A program made the position numbers and the translations under genes. DNA of 64,000 nt from Hwangdonia seohaensis (GTDB lineage Bacteria > Bacteroidota > Bacteroidia > Flavobacteriales > Flavobacteriaceae): positions 620,001-684,000 of the forward strand of contig NZ_JAVSCK010000003.1 in assembly GCF_031932625.1 (NCBI RefSeq), read 5' to 3'. The notes under the pieces were generated by a model. The model did not search any database, was not told the origin of the DNA, and worked only from the letters and a program-made list of their open reading frames with translations. Position 1 is the stretch's first letter; each line of letters starts with the position of its first letter. This document shows positions 25,353-34,620 of this stretch, piece after piece.

Positions 25353-27086
25353 TTAGTGTGTCGCATGGCCCGCACCACTAGGAATTCTAATTTTTTCTAC
25401 AATTTCCTGTACGTCTTTTGGCGGTGCTTTAGTAAATTTCATAATGGTAATGGATACTATAAAATTAAGCACCATGGCAACCGAACCAAAACCTTCGGGA
25501 GAAATGCCAAACCACCATTCGCTTTTATCCGGCAGCACGTCATCAAACCAACCCAATTTATACTTAATCATGTACAGCAACATCGCCGTGATTCCCACAA
25601 CCATACCTGCAATAGCACCTTCTTTATTCATGCGTTTGTAAAAAATCCCTAAAATAATGGCAGGGAAAAACGAAGCGGCTGCCAAACCAAAAGCCAATGC
25701 AACCACAGCGGCGACAAACCCCGGCGGGTTTATGCCAAAATACCCAGCAACACAAACCGCTCCAACAGCCGATAAGCGCGCTGCAACCAGTTCGCCTTTT
25801 TCAGAAATTGACGGTTTGATTATTTTTTTGATTAAATCATGAGATACCGACGATGAAATCACCAACAACAAACCTGCTGCTGTTGATAGTGCTGCCGCTA
25901 ATCCACCAGCGGCAACCAAAGCTATAACCCAATTTGGGAGTTTCGCAATTTCGGGGTTTGCCAATACCATAATATCTCTATCGACAGTTAATTCGTTTTT
26001 ATTTTCATCGGCCACGTAAGAGATTAATCCGTCTTCATTTTTGTCATTAAACGTGATAAGTCCCGTAGTTTCCCATTTTTTAAACCAATCCGGCACATCT
26101 GCATACGGTTGGTTTGAAACGGTTTCAATCATATTCGTTCTGGCAAATACGGCTACCGCTGGTGCTGTGGTATATAAAACAACAATTAAAAGCAATGCGA
26201 TTCCTGCGGATTTTCTGGCGTCCTTAACCCGTTTTACGGTAAAGAAACGAACAATAACATGAGGTAAACCGGCCGTTCCAACCATTAAAGCAAGTGTTAT
26301 TGCAAAAACATCTATTAACGATTTGGAGCCTTCGGTATATTCGGCGAAGCCCAACTCGGTACTCAATCCGTCTAATTTATCCAATAAATACGTTCCGGAA
26401 CCATCTGCCAATTCACTGCCAAATCCCATTTGCGGAATGGGGTTTCCCGTCATTTGAATGGAAATAAAAATAGCAGGCACCATAAAGGCGAATATCAACA
26501 CACAATATTGAGCCACCTGTGTATACGTGATGCCTTTCATTCCGCCTAAAACGGCATAAAACAAAACGATAAGCATGCCTATGATGACGCCCGTATTGAT
26601 ATCGACTTCCAAAAAGCGGGAAAATACGATACCAACACCGCGCATTTGTCCGGCAACATAGGTAAACGATACCAGTAAAGCACAAAACACAGCCACGATA
26701 CGCGCCGTTTTTGAATAATATCTGTCGCCAATAAAATCGGGAACGGTAAACTTTCCGAACTTTCGTAAATAGGGTGCCAGCAATAATGCGAGCAGTACAT
26801 AGCCACCTGTCCATCCCATTAAATACACGGCGCCATCGTATCCGGCAAACGATATAATACCCGCCATTGATATAAAGGATGCAGCACTCATCCAATCGGC
26901 TGCCGTTGCCATGCCGTTGGCCAAAGGCGAAACGCCTCCACCGGCAACATAAAAATCTTTTGTAGAACCAGCTCTGGACCAAATGGCAATTCCAATATAT
27001 AAGGTGAAGGTTAAGCCAACTAAAATGTAGGTCCAATTTTGAACGCTTATCTGTTCGGCTATCAATAAACTATTCATCATAGCCAT
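25353..27086 (-). CDS. Sodium:solute symporter, SSS family (acetate/VC2705-type)
   Basis: This protein of up to 577 residues has about 13 membrane spans and SSS hallmarks: FYVAGGGVSPLANGMATAAD near residue 45 and the sodium-site region AAALSTAAGLLLVISSS near 400. It fits the VC2705/ActP-like branch, for which acetate or other short organic acids are likely substrates. The ATG at 27077 (MNSLLIAEQ) is as likely a start as the one at 27086. The gene overlaps the DUF4212 gene, its usual small partner, by about 17 nt. Confidence 0.92.
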   Translation of the reverse strand: MAMMNSLLIAEQISVQNWTYILVGLTFTLYIGIAIWSRAGSTKDFYVAGGGVSPLANGMATAADWMSAASFISMAGIISFAGYDGAVYLMGWTGGYVLLALLLAPYLRKFGKFTVPDFIGDRYYSKTARIVAVFCALLVSFTYVAGQMRGVGIVFSRFLEVDINTGVIIGMLIVLFYAVLGGMKGITYTQVAQYCVLIFAFMVPAIFISIQMTGNPIPQMGFGSELADGSGTYLLDKLDGLSTELGFAEYTEGSKSLIDVFAITLALMVGTAGLPHVIVRFFTVKRVKDARKSAGIALLLIVVLYTTAPAVAVFARTNMIETVSNQPYADVPDWFKKWETTGLITFNDKNEDGLISYVADENKNELTVDRDIMVLANPEIAKLPNWVIALVAAGGLAAALSTAAGLLLVISSSVSHDLIKKIIKPSISEKGELVAARLSAVGAVCVAGYFGINPPGFVAAVVALAFGLAAASFFPAIILGIFYKRMNKEGAIAGMVVGITAMLLYMIKYKLGWFDDVLPDKSEWWFGISPEGFGSVAMVLNFIVSITIMKFTKAPPKDVQEIVEKIRIPSGAGHATH

Positions 27087-27327
27087 ATTTTTTATCGAGT
27101 TTGTTCATTAATCTAACGTAAATGAAGATTAGGATAACAAACACGTACATAGACCCTTGTTGTGCAAACCAAAACCCGAGTTTAAATCCGCCTACTTTTA
27201 TTTCATTTAAAATATCCTTAAAAATGATACCAGCGCCGAAAGATACCAGAAACCAAATGGTAAGCAGTATGAGTACAATTTTTATATTTTCTTTCCAGTA
27301 CGCTTTAGGTTTGTTTTGATGGGTCAT
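27070..27327 (-). CDS. DUF4212 small symporter subunit
   Basis: This 85-residue protein has two membrane spans (about 14-34 and 50-75) and the DUF4212 pattern YWKENIKIVLILLTIWFLVSF-like opening with FGFWFAQQGS-type GFWFAQQGSMYVF. The family always accompanies VC2705-type sodium:solute symporters, and here the symporter gene overlaps its 3' end. Its start overlaps the stop of the AGCS symporter gene by 4 nt. The three genes are therefore one operon. Confidence 0.9.
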   Translation of the reverse strand: MTHQNKPKAYWKENIKIVLILLTIWFLVSFGAGIIFKDILNEIKVGGFKLGFWFAQQGSMYVFVILIFIYVRLMNKLDKKYGYDE

Positions 27328-28703
27328 GCTTTATTTTCTTTTAAACGTTTTTTATAAGCAGCCAATTCTTTTACAACTTTTGGTGCCAATATGATAGTGG
27401 ATAACATGGTTGGGATTGCCATTAAAGCAAACACGCCATCGATAAGATTTATCATCATATCCAAGGTTGTGGTTGCACCTAAAATAATACTGGCAATATA
27501 GAAATAGTTGTAGTAATGCATTTTATCCGCTCCGATTAAAAACGACAAACATTTTGAGCCATAATATGAAAATGAGAACAATGAAGATATACTAAACACC
27601 GCAATACAGACCAAAAGCAAATACTTGCCAAATCCAGGCATGGCATTACCAAAAGCATTGGCGGTTAAGCTCACACCGTTGTCGGCCGTGGTTTCCCAAA
27701 CACCGGTAACCAAAATGGCTAAAGCGGTAAGTGTACACACAATTAAGGTATCGATTGCTGGTCCCAACATAGCTACTAAACCTTCGCGAACAGGCTCGTC
27801 GGTTTTTGCAGCGCCATGGGCTAGGGGAGCGGTACCAATACCCGCTTCGTTTGAAAAAGCACCACGTTTAATGCCCAATAAAATCAATCCGCCTACAACA
27901 CCGCCAAAAAAAGCATCGCCTTTAAAGTTATTGGCCGCAAAAGCATCCGTAAAAATCATGGCAAAATACTTTGGAACCACATCAATATGTACAACCAAAA
28001 TAATCATAACAGAAACAAAATAAAGCAGTACCATGGACGGCACGAGTTTAGATGCCGTTTTGCTGATACGCTTAATACCGCCAAGTATTACCACGGCTGT
28101 AATACTAACCAAAACCAGTCCAACAATTAAGTTAGATGAGAACCCAACTTCCACGCCATTTGGTGCAAGTAAAATATGGTTAATAGCTTGCGTGAGCTGA
28201 TTGACATTAAAAACGGGCAAAGCCCCAACCAAACCGCACACACTAAACATAATAGCCAGAGGTTTCCAAGATTTGCCCAAACCTTCTACAATAAAATACA
28301 TGGGGCCGCCTTGTAATTCGCCATTACTGTCTTTACCTCTAAACATAATGGCCAAGGTTGAGGTAAAAAATTTGGTGGACATTCCAACCACGGCACTAAC
28401 CCACATCCAGAAAACAGCTCCCGGACCACCAATGGAAATGGCCACGGCAACCCCTGCAATATTCCCCATGCCAATAGTAGACGACAATGCCGTAGTTAAA
28501 GCTTGGAAATGACTGATTTGCCCCGGGTCGTTTGGGTCGTCGTACCTGCCGCGAAGCACTTGAATGGCATGCCCAATTAAACGAAATGTTCCGAACCTCG
28601 ACCGAATGAGTACATACAATCCGCCACCAATAAGAAGTATAAGCAAAGGCAATCCCCAAACTGCACTGGAAAAATCGGCAGTCAGTTGTGTAAGTTGTTC
28701 CAT
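27324..28703 (-). CDS. Alanine/glycine:cation symporter (AGCS family)
   Basis: This 459-residue inner-membrane protein has about ten to eleven spans and the AGCS signatures GGPGAVFWMWVSAVVGMSTKF-like (near residue 95) and FSNEAGIGTAPLAHGAA near 285. It should take up alanine or glycine with sodium. It is the first gene of the three-gene symporter operon, with DUF4212 overlapping its 3' end by 4 nt. Co-transcription with an acetate-type symporter suggests shared control of small carbon and nitrogen source uptake. Confidence 0.93.
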   Translation of the reverse strand: MEQLTQLTADFSSAVWGLPLLILLIGGGLYVLIRSRFGTFRLIGHAIQVLRGRYDDPNDPGQISHFQALTTALSSTIGMGNIAGVAVAISIGGPGAVFWMWVSAVVGMSTKFFTSTLAIMFRGKDSNGELQGGPMYFIVEGLGKSWKPLAIMFSVCGLVGALPVFNVNQLTQAINHILLAPNGVEVGFSSNLIVGLVLVSITAVVILGGIKRISKTASKLVPSMVLLYFVSVMIILVVHIDVVPKYFAMIFTDAFAANNFKGDAFFGGVVGGLILLGIKRGAFSNEAGIGTAPLAHGAAKTDEPVREGLVAMLGPAIDTLIVCTLTALAILVTGVWETTADNGVSLTANAFGNAMPGFGKYLLLVCIAVFSISSLFSFSYYGSKCLSFLIGADKMHYYNYFYIASIILGATTTLDMMINLIDGVFALMAIPTMLSTIILAPKVVKELAAYKKRLKENKA

Positions 28704-28850
28704 AAAAATGAATTAGTTTTCGTTATAAATGTATGAAAGATGCGTGAAACTATTAAAAATGTTTATACTTTAATAGGAATATGTCATAAAATTTATTGAA
28801 ATAAAAATTACCTTAGCGTACGTTACTAGCTAATTAAAACACGCTTTTGT

Positions 28851-29213
28851 ATGGCATACGACGAATTTTTAGCCGATAGGATACGGCAACAATTAAAAGA
28901 AAAACACGTGATTTTTACCGAACTGAAAATGATGGGTGGCCTATGTTTTAAGGTCGATAACAAAATGCTTTGTGGGATACATATCGATAAGAAATTTGGC
29001 GATAGTTTGCTTATGGCCAGAGTTGGTGAAGAAGCTTATGCACACGAAATTAACCATACCCATTGTTTACCCATGGATTTTACGGGTCGCCCCATGCGCG
29101 GCTATATTTTTGTAACCCCAGAGGGTTTTGATGCCGAAGTTGATTTGTCGCGTTATTTAGATTTGTGTTTGGCCTTTAATTCTTTGGCAAAAGCGAGTAA
29201 AAAGAAAAAATAA
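28851..29213 (+). CDS. TfoX/Sxy N-terminal domain protein
   Basis: This 120-residue protein matches the TfoX N-terminal domain: MAYDEFLADRIRQQL at the start, then MMGGLCFKVDNKMLCGI and the C-terminal MRGYIFVTPEGF. Family members regulate competence in gammaproteobacteria. Short stand-alone versions in Bacteroidota have no known function. It is divergent from the symporter operon with a 147-bp gap, and it stands apart from the next gene, which differs in codon use. Confidence 0.88.
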   Translation: MAYDEFLADRIRQQLKEKHVIFTELKMMGGLCFKVDNKMLCGIHIDKKFGDSLLMARVGEEAYAHEINHTHCLPMDFTGRPMRGYIFVTPEGFDAEVDLSRYLDLCLAFNSLAKASKKKK

Positions 29214-29295
29214 TTAAGACTTTAAGTTTTATATTTGTTGATATTTATGCTTATTTCTATAGTTGGCCACCATTTAAAATGCCACAATCCTAATA

Positions 29296-30249
29296 ATGAT
29301 AATTGCAATAGACGAATCCGGTAGTTTTAATAAAGATTCAAATGATTTAAATTTATTTGTTGCTGCCCATATATTGTCTGAAAATGGACAATTGGAAATA
29401 AAGAGAAAACAATTTGAAAATTGGGAAAATGGCATTGCAGAAAAATTTATAGATAAAAATGGCGAAGTTAAGGGACAATTATTGGGTAAAGTTGAATTAA
29501 GAGATTTTCTAAAGAATGTGGTTCTTCAAAAACCTGAAGTTGGATTTTCAATTGTATCGATAATTCCAAAAAATAATAATTCAGAGGTAATAAACAAACA
29601 TCATCGTTCGCAAATCGTGCAATTAGATTACAGCAAAGAATTATTTATAGAAAATAATGCGATTAAGAAAAACGTGAATTTTTTTGACCAATTCACAAAA
29701 TGGCTGAATAAAAGAAATGAATCACAATTTCTTAAAATGCTTTGTTTAAAAAACTGTATTTATGAAAGCTTCTATAATGGTTTTGTCTTTGGCATTATAA
29801 CTGAATTGAACGATGAGTTAATAAATCTCAAATTTAAAATAGACAATGATTTCATTTCCAACGACAACAAATATTGGAAAGGTTATCTTCTCAAATTCCT
29901 TGAGGAACACAGTAAAAGAAAACTTATACCAATATTAGATACTTGGACGGATAATCACCCTGTAATTCAAAAATATGTGAAAAACGGTAGATTTAATTTG
30001 AATATCCCGTTTAAGGAAAATCTTGATTTTTTTGATTCTAAAGATAATTTTGAAATTAGAATTGCAGATATTGCTGCTATAATTGTAAACAGAAATTTTA
30101 ATTCGCAAGGATATAAATCTCTATACCAAAGTTTAAGAAAAAGATTATTAGGAAAAGATGGTCATTCCCAATTAGTTTTTAATGATTTTAATTTTGATAA
30201 AACAATGGAACAATTTAAGAGAGATTCCGAAAAGAAAAAAGGTGGTTAA
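29296..30249 (+). CDS. DUF3800 domain protein
   Basis: This 317-residue protein resembles DUF3800. The N-terminus IIAIDESGSFN gives the acidic D-E pair of the family, and IRIADIAAIIVNRNF near residue 255 matches the C-terminal A-D-x-x-A motif. The fold is thought to be RNase H-like, so a nuclease function is possible. The gene is AT- and lysine-rich compared with its neighbours and has no obvious operon partner, which suggests recent acquisition. TATATTTG at 29230-29237 is a possible promoter element. DUF3800 genes often occur in variable or defence regions. Confidence 0.7.
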   Translation: MIIAIDESGSFNKDSNDLNLFVAAHILSENGQLEIKRKQFENWENGIAEKFIDKNGEVKGQLLGKVELRDFLKNVVLQKPEVGFSIVSIIPKNNNSEVINKHHRSQIVQLDYSKELFIENNAIKKNVNFFDQFTKWLNKRNESQFLKMLCLKNCIYESFYNGFVFGIITELNDELINLKFKIDNDFISNDNKYWKGYLLKFLEEHSKRKLIPILDTWTDNHPVIQKYVKNGRFNLNIPFKENLDFFDSKDNFEIRIADIAAIIVNRNFNSQGYKSLYQSLRKRLLGKDGHSQLVFNDFNFDKTMEQFKRDSEKKKGG

Positions 30250-30367
30250 CAACGAACCAAGTTAAAAAACAAGTAATTTTAAGCTAATTTAGAAACAAGT
30301 TCTCATCATAAGGTAATCCGAATTTAGCAATGGCAAAAGCTTGTTTTAACAACTTGTTCACTTAATC

Positions 30368-32767
30368 ATGAAACAACCCATATACAAACGCGCTATGATG
30401 AAAAACCTCATTATAATTTTACACCTACTTTTTGGTTTTAATATCGTTGTTTCACAAAGTTCCCAAATTTTAATTACGGGAAAAGTTTTAGAAAGCAATA
30501 ACAACCTTCCTATTGAATACGCTACAATAGCCATATTGGATAATAATTCCAAAAAACCATTAACGGGCACAATAACTTCTGAAGATGGTACATTTTCCAT
30601 CCGTACAACCGGCACTAATTACTATATTGAGGTTAGCTTTATGGGTTATGAAACAAAGATTTTTAACGATTTTGAAATAATAAACAACACGATAGATTTG
30701 CAGACCATTATACTGTCGGTAGACAATCATGCTTTAGATGAGGTTGTGGTTCGTGCCGAAAAATCCCAATTGGAATTTAAGTTGGATAAACGTGTGTTTC
30801 ATGTCGGTACAGATTTAAGTTCTACTGGTGCCAGCTCATTAGAGGTTTTAAATAGCATTCCCTCGGTAAATGTGAATATTGAAGGCGAAGTTAGTTTAAG
30901 GGGCAGTCAAGGCGTGCAAATACTCATAAACGGAAAGCCGTCGGTTTTAGCCACTGCAGATGGCAATGCGCTAGGTAGTATTACTGCAGATATGATTGAA
31001 AAAATAGAGGTTATTACCAATCCTTCTGCTAAACACGACGCTGAAGGCACATCGGGAATTATAAATATCATTATTAAAAAATCAGAAAAACGCGGTGTAA
31101 ATGGGTCGGCGACTTTAAATGTTGGCGTACCAAATAGCAATAGTTTTGGTTTAAGCGTTAATAAACGTACCGAAAAATTCAACCTGTTTAGCCAATTGGG
31201 TTTTGGCATTCGCACCTATCCGGATGAACGAAAATCTATTAATCAAGATTTAATAAACGGCACAACAATAACCAGTTTTGGCGAAAGTGAATTTGATGAA
31301 AAATTTGCAAACATCCTTATTGGAACCGATTATCACATCAATGCTAATAACGTGATAACGCTTTCGGGTTCTTATGCTTACGAGGTTGAAGACCAGTTCT
31401 CAAAAACCAATTTTAGTCAAACCGATGCTTCCAATTCGGCTACCGATAGCTGGCTGCGCAACGAAATAACCGAAGCAGACAACCCCAAATTGCGTTACGA
31501 ATTGCAATACAAAAAGAATTTTAAGAGACACAAAGATCAAAGTTTATTGTTTAGTGCTTTAGGAAATTCTTTTAGAAAAGACCAATTTTCAGATTTTGAG
31601 AATACCGTTGTTTTAGGTAACGATGATGATTTTAAACAAAAAACACGTACGGATTACACCTTGGAAGATTACACGTTTAAGTTGGACTATACCCATCCTT
31701 TTTTAGAAAAATACACGATCGAGACAGGTTCGCAGTATGTTATAAATAGCGTGTCAAACGATTTTGCAGTAAGTGATTTGGTTAATGATGAATGGATTAA
31801 CAATCCTGATTTAACCAATGTATTCGATTTCAACCAAAAGGTTTTGGGTATTTACACCACTGCCGCGTACGAAGGCGATACTTGGGGAATTAAACTAGGT
31901 GTAAGGCTTGAAAACACCAATCTTGATACCTTGTTGCAAACAACTAACGAACAAAACGGAGATAATTATACAAACTTGTTTCCCAGCATTCATACGTCTT
32001 ATAAAATAAACGATAATTTTTCATTACAAGCCGGCTTTTCCAAAAGAATACGACGCCCTGGTTTAAGGGAATTAAATCCGTTTTCAAACATTCGAAACAA
32101 TTTTAGCATTTCTACCGGTAACCCCGATTTAAAACCGGAATACACAGATTCATACGAGATTACCAGCATTCATAAAATTGGTAAAACCACATTAAATTTT
32201 AGTTTATACAACCGCTATACCGTTGATGTGGTTGAGCGTATTTCTACTTTTAGCAATAACGTAAGCACTTCGAGACCAGAAAATGTAGGCACAAATACCA
32301 CCACGGGTTTTGAAGCCAACGGAAAATATGCTCCAACCAATTGGTTTTCCGTTAATGGCGATTTTAATATAAATTATTTTTACAGAAAAGGGGTGTTTGA
32401 AACAGTTTCTTTCGATTTTAAAGGCAATCAATGGGCAACGAGCTTAACGACAAAATTTAAACTTCCTTCCGAATTTGATTTAGAAATATCGGGCGATTAT
32501 AGGTCCAGATACAAAACGGTGCAAAATGAAATTGCCGATAATTTTTTTACAGATATGGGCTTAAGAAAAAAAATCCTAAAAGGAAAAGTTATTTTAAATT
32601 TGAGTATTCGCGATGTTTTTGCTTCTAGAATAGATGAATCGACCACCAATCAACCAGATTTTTATTTGTTTAATAGCAGAAAGCGCGGACGTTTTGTAAT
32701 ATTTGGTGTGAGCTATGGCTTTGGAAAAGGCGAAGCCATGGAATTTTCAGGACAAAGAAGACGCTAG
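30368..32767 (+). CDS. TonB-linked outer membrane beta-barrel receptor
   Basis: This protein of up to 799 residues begins with a signal peptide, probably from the second or third methionine (30395 or 30398, MKNLIIILHLLF...VVSQ). A carboxypeptidase-regulatory-like domain follows (about residues 30-110, ITGKVLESNNNLPIEYATI). Next comes a plug with SLRGSQGVQILINGKPSVL and GTSGIINIIIKK, and then a barrel of about 550 residues of the OMP_b-brl_3 type containing the NPDLKPEYTDSYE motif. It should import an unknown ligand with TonB energy. No SusD-like gene is adjacent. The YdeI-like gene follows by 21 nt. Confidence 0.9.
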   Translation: MKQPIYKRAMMKNLIIILHLLFGFNIVVSQSSQILITGKVLESNNNLPIEYATIAILDNNSKKPLTGTITSEDGTFSIRTTGTNYYIEVSFMGYETKIFNDFEIINNTIDLQTIILSVDNHALDEVVVRAEKSQLEFKLDKRVFHVGTDLSSTGASSLEVLNSIPSVNVNIEGEVSLRGSQGVQILINGKPSVLATADGNALGSITADMIEKIEVITNPSAKHDAEGTSGIINIIIKKSEKRGVNGSATLNVGVPNSNSFGLSVNKRTEKFNLFSQLGFGIRTYPDERKSINQDLINGTTITSFGESEFDEKFANILIGTDYHINANNVITLSGSYAYEVEDQFSKTNFSQTDASNSATDSWLRNEITEADNPKLRYELQYKKNFKRHKDQSLLFSALGNSFRKDQFSDFENTVVLGNDDDFKQKTRTDYTLEDYTFKLDYTHPFLEKYTIETGSQYVINSVSNDFAVSDLVNDEWINNPDLTNVFDFNQKVLGIYTTAAYEGDTWGIKLGVRLENTNLDTLLQTTNEQNGDNYTNLFPSIHTSYKINDNFSLQAGFSKRIRRPGLRELNPFSNIRNNFSISTGNPDLKPEYTDSYEITSIHKIGKTTLNFSLYNRYTVDVVERISTFSNNVSTSRPENVGTNTTTGFEANGKYAPTNWFSVNGDFNINYFYRKGVFETVSFDFKGNQWATSLTTKFKLPSEFDLEISGDYRSRYKTVQNEIADNFFTDMGLRKKILKGKVILNLSIRDVFASRIDESTTNQPDFYLFNSRKRGRFVIFGVSYGFGKGEAMEFSGQRRR

Positions 32768-32788
32768 ATTAACTTAAAAATTTTAACA

Positions 32789-33382
32789 ATGAAAAAAGTA
32801 TACTCCGTTGAAGAATACATTGAAGAAAACGCTCTTTTTAGTGAAGCGTTAAACATTTTACGAGCTATAATAAACTCGACCGAACTTGAAGAAACCGTTA
32901 AATGGAGCGCACCCGTTTATACCTTGAACAATAAAAACGTTATTGGTTTAGGAGCTTTTAAAAACCATTTCGGGATTTGGTTTTTTAACGGCGTGTTTTT
33001 AAAAGACAAGCACAATGTATTGGTAAACGCCCAGGAAGAAAAAACAAAAGCCTTACGACAAATGCGTTTTGAATCGGTTAGCGATATCGATAAAAACGTG
33101 GTTTTAGCTTACGTTAAAGAAGCCATTGAAAACCAAAAATTGGGCAAAGAAATTAAACCGGACCGAAGCAAGAAAGAAACCGTTGTTCCGCCAGAGTTAA
33201 AGGCTGTTTTGGTAAACGATTTAAAAATCGGTTTTGAAAGTTTATCGGCTTACAAACAGCGCGAATATTGCGAATATATCAGTTCTGCAAAACGGGAAGC
33301 CACCAAACAAACACGCTTGGAAAAAATCAAGCCCATGATTTTACAAAGTGTTGGTTTAAATGATAAGTATAAGAATTGTTGA
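32789..33382 (+). CDS. YdeI/OmpD-associated family protein (DUF1801)
   Basis: This 197-residue cytoplasmic protein has a DUF1801 domain (about residues 10-115, with ETVKWSAPVYTL and GIWFFNGVFL) and the YdeI C-terminal helical part with YKQREYCEYISSAKREATKQ-type sequence near residue 160. The reaction is unknown. It lies 21 nt after the TonB-linked receptor gene and is probably co-transcribed with it. A clear terminator follows after about 160 nt. Confidence 0.87.
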   Translation: MKKVYSVEEYIEENALFSEALNILRAIINSTELEETVKWSAPVYTLNNKNVIGLGAFKNHFGIWFFNGVFLKDKHNVLVNAQEEKTKALRQMRFESVSDIDKNVVLAYVKEAIENQKLGKEIKPDRSKKETVVPPELKAVLVNDLKIGFESLSAYKQREYCEYISSAKREATKQTRLEKIKPMILQSVGLNDKYKNC

Positions 33383-33682
33383 TTTTAAAAATTATGTCTT
33401 TCCGAACACTTTTGAAATCAAAATATATTTTGATTGCGCATACTTAAGCGAAGCTTATGAGGAGGCATCTCATAATTAAGAGAATTCTCGTCGCTGGTTC
33501 CTCGCTCTGTTGAAATGACACATCAAATGATAAACAATAAAAAAAAGCTTCCGATTCGGAAGCTTTTTCTGTTAAACTGAACTTGTTTCAGTTTCTTATT
33601 ATTCTATTAAAAGTGTTCTGCGATTCTGAAATACTGATATAAATTCAGCACAAGTGAATTCAGAATAACAATGTCTAAACAC
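33383..33682. other. 300-bp non-coding gap with degenerate repeats and a terminator
   Basis: No coding frame is evident. About 33460-33522 reads like a degraded interspersed repeat (TTCCTCGCTCTGTTGAAATGACA-type ending). A terminator hairpin follows at 33542-33568. From about 33575 to 33672 there are repeated words TTCAG, GATTCTGAAATA and GAATTCAGAATAACA, again of interspersed-repeat type. Confidence 0.5.
33542..33568. terminator. Intrinsic terminator between YdeI-like gene and yajC
   Basis: A 12-bp stem (AAAAAGCTTCCG and CGGAAGCTTTTT) with an ATT loop and T-runs usable on both strands. It should stop transcripts from both convergent operons. Confidence 0.8.
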
Positions 33683-33979
33683 CTATTTTTTTGCTACTAC
33701 CGGTGCATTTAGTTTGCTACTCATTTCCATAGAAATCGCAGAGCGTTCAAACTTTACTTTCCCAGACATGGTTTCAATAACACAGCTGCCATCTTTATCG
33801 TTAAGCTCTAAAATTTTACCGTGCATACCGCTTTTGGTAATTATTTTATCGCCACGTTTTAATTCGGCTGCAAACTTCTTTTCTTTTTTTGCACGTTTCA
33901 TTTGTGGTGCAATCATAAAAAAGTAGATCACTACAAACATTAATATAAACGGCATAAATTGCCCTATTCCTTCTCCCAT
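33683..33979 (-). CDS. yajC: Preprotein translocase subunit YajC
   Basis: This 98-residue protein has one N-terminal membrane span (FMPFILMFVVIYFFMI, about residues 8-23) and then the YajC pattern PQMKRAKKEKKF, LKRGDKIITKSGMHGKI and FERSAI. It is an accessory subunit of the SecDF-YajC export complex. It is the last gene of the nusB-DUF1573-yajC group, with 12 nt after DUF1573, an order that is conserved in Bacteroidota. A terminator follows. Confidence 0.94.
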   Translation of the reverse strand: MGEGIGQFMPFILMFVVIYFFMIAPQMKRAKKEKKFAAELKRGDKIITKSGMHGKILELNDKDGSCVIETMSGKVKFERSAISMEMSSKLNAPVVAKK

Positions 33980-33991
33980 TGTTATTGTTTT

Positions 33992-34537
33992 TTAATCGTG
34001 GTTGTGCCCTTCGTGACCTGGTCGTGTACTAGATTTTACCGGTTTACTTGGTGCTGTTAAAGTTGGTTGTGGTGTTGTGGTTTTAGCGTTTGGATCTGGT
34101 TTTACAAAAGCTGAAATTCTTACAACCTCTGTTCCCTTTTCGGTATTTGCTGTAATCGTTACGGCTTTTGAGACTTTGTTTTGCCCCGTGCCGTTAAATT
34201 TTACTGTAAATTCTCCAGACTCGCCTGGTGCTAATGGCTCCCTGCTCCAATCTTGAGGAACGGTACAACCGCAAGTACTTTTAATATCGGTAATTACTAA
34301 AGGTGCATCACCGGTGTTTGTATATTTAAACACTGTTTCCACGTTTGTTTTCGCTTCAATTTCGCCAAAATCGTGTTCTGTTTTATCAAACTCTAATTTT
34401 GGGAATTTAGACGATACGGCATCTCTTTCTGCTGCTGCTGCCAAATTGCTTTCTTCAATTTTTTTAGCGGCATTTTCTTTACATGATGTAAAAGCGATTA
34501 AGCACATGGCGCTCAATCCTAATATTACTTTTTTCAT
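33992..34537 (-). CDS. DUF1573 lipoprotein
   Basis: This 181-residue protein starts with a lipoprotein signal peptide whose lipobox ends AFTSC at about residue 19. The DUF1573 Ig-like domain (about 45-145) shows FDKTEHDFGEIEA, VFKYTNTGDAPLVI and the hallmark STCGCTVPQDW. The tail is rich in Pro and Thr with a His-containing end GHEGHNHD, a possible metal-binding patch. It is anchored in a cell-envelope membrane. The genes nusB and yajC flank it on the same strand. Confidence 0.9.
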   Translation of the reverse strand: MKKVILGLSAMCLIAFTSCKENAAKKIEESNLAAAAERDAVSSKFPKLEFDKTEHDFGEIEAKTNVETVFKYTNTGDAPLVITDIKSTCGCTVPQDWSREPLAPGESGEFTVKFNGTGQNKVSKAVTITANTEKGTEVVRISAFVKPDPNAKTTTPQPTLTAPSKPVKSSTRPGHEGHNHD

Positions 34538-34620
34538 TTTAAATGGTTTTTATCATTTGGGGTGTAAAAATAACAATTATTTAACCGATTAAAAACTTTT
34601 ATTATACTCTTAACAGATTA

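Noticed and set aside
26413..27036. 207-codon frame on the same strand as the SSS symporter, rich in Arg, Cys and Trp
   Set aside because: It is an out-of-frame reading of a clear symporter gene, with a composition typical of a shadow frame.
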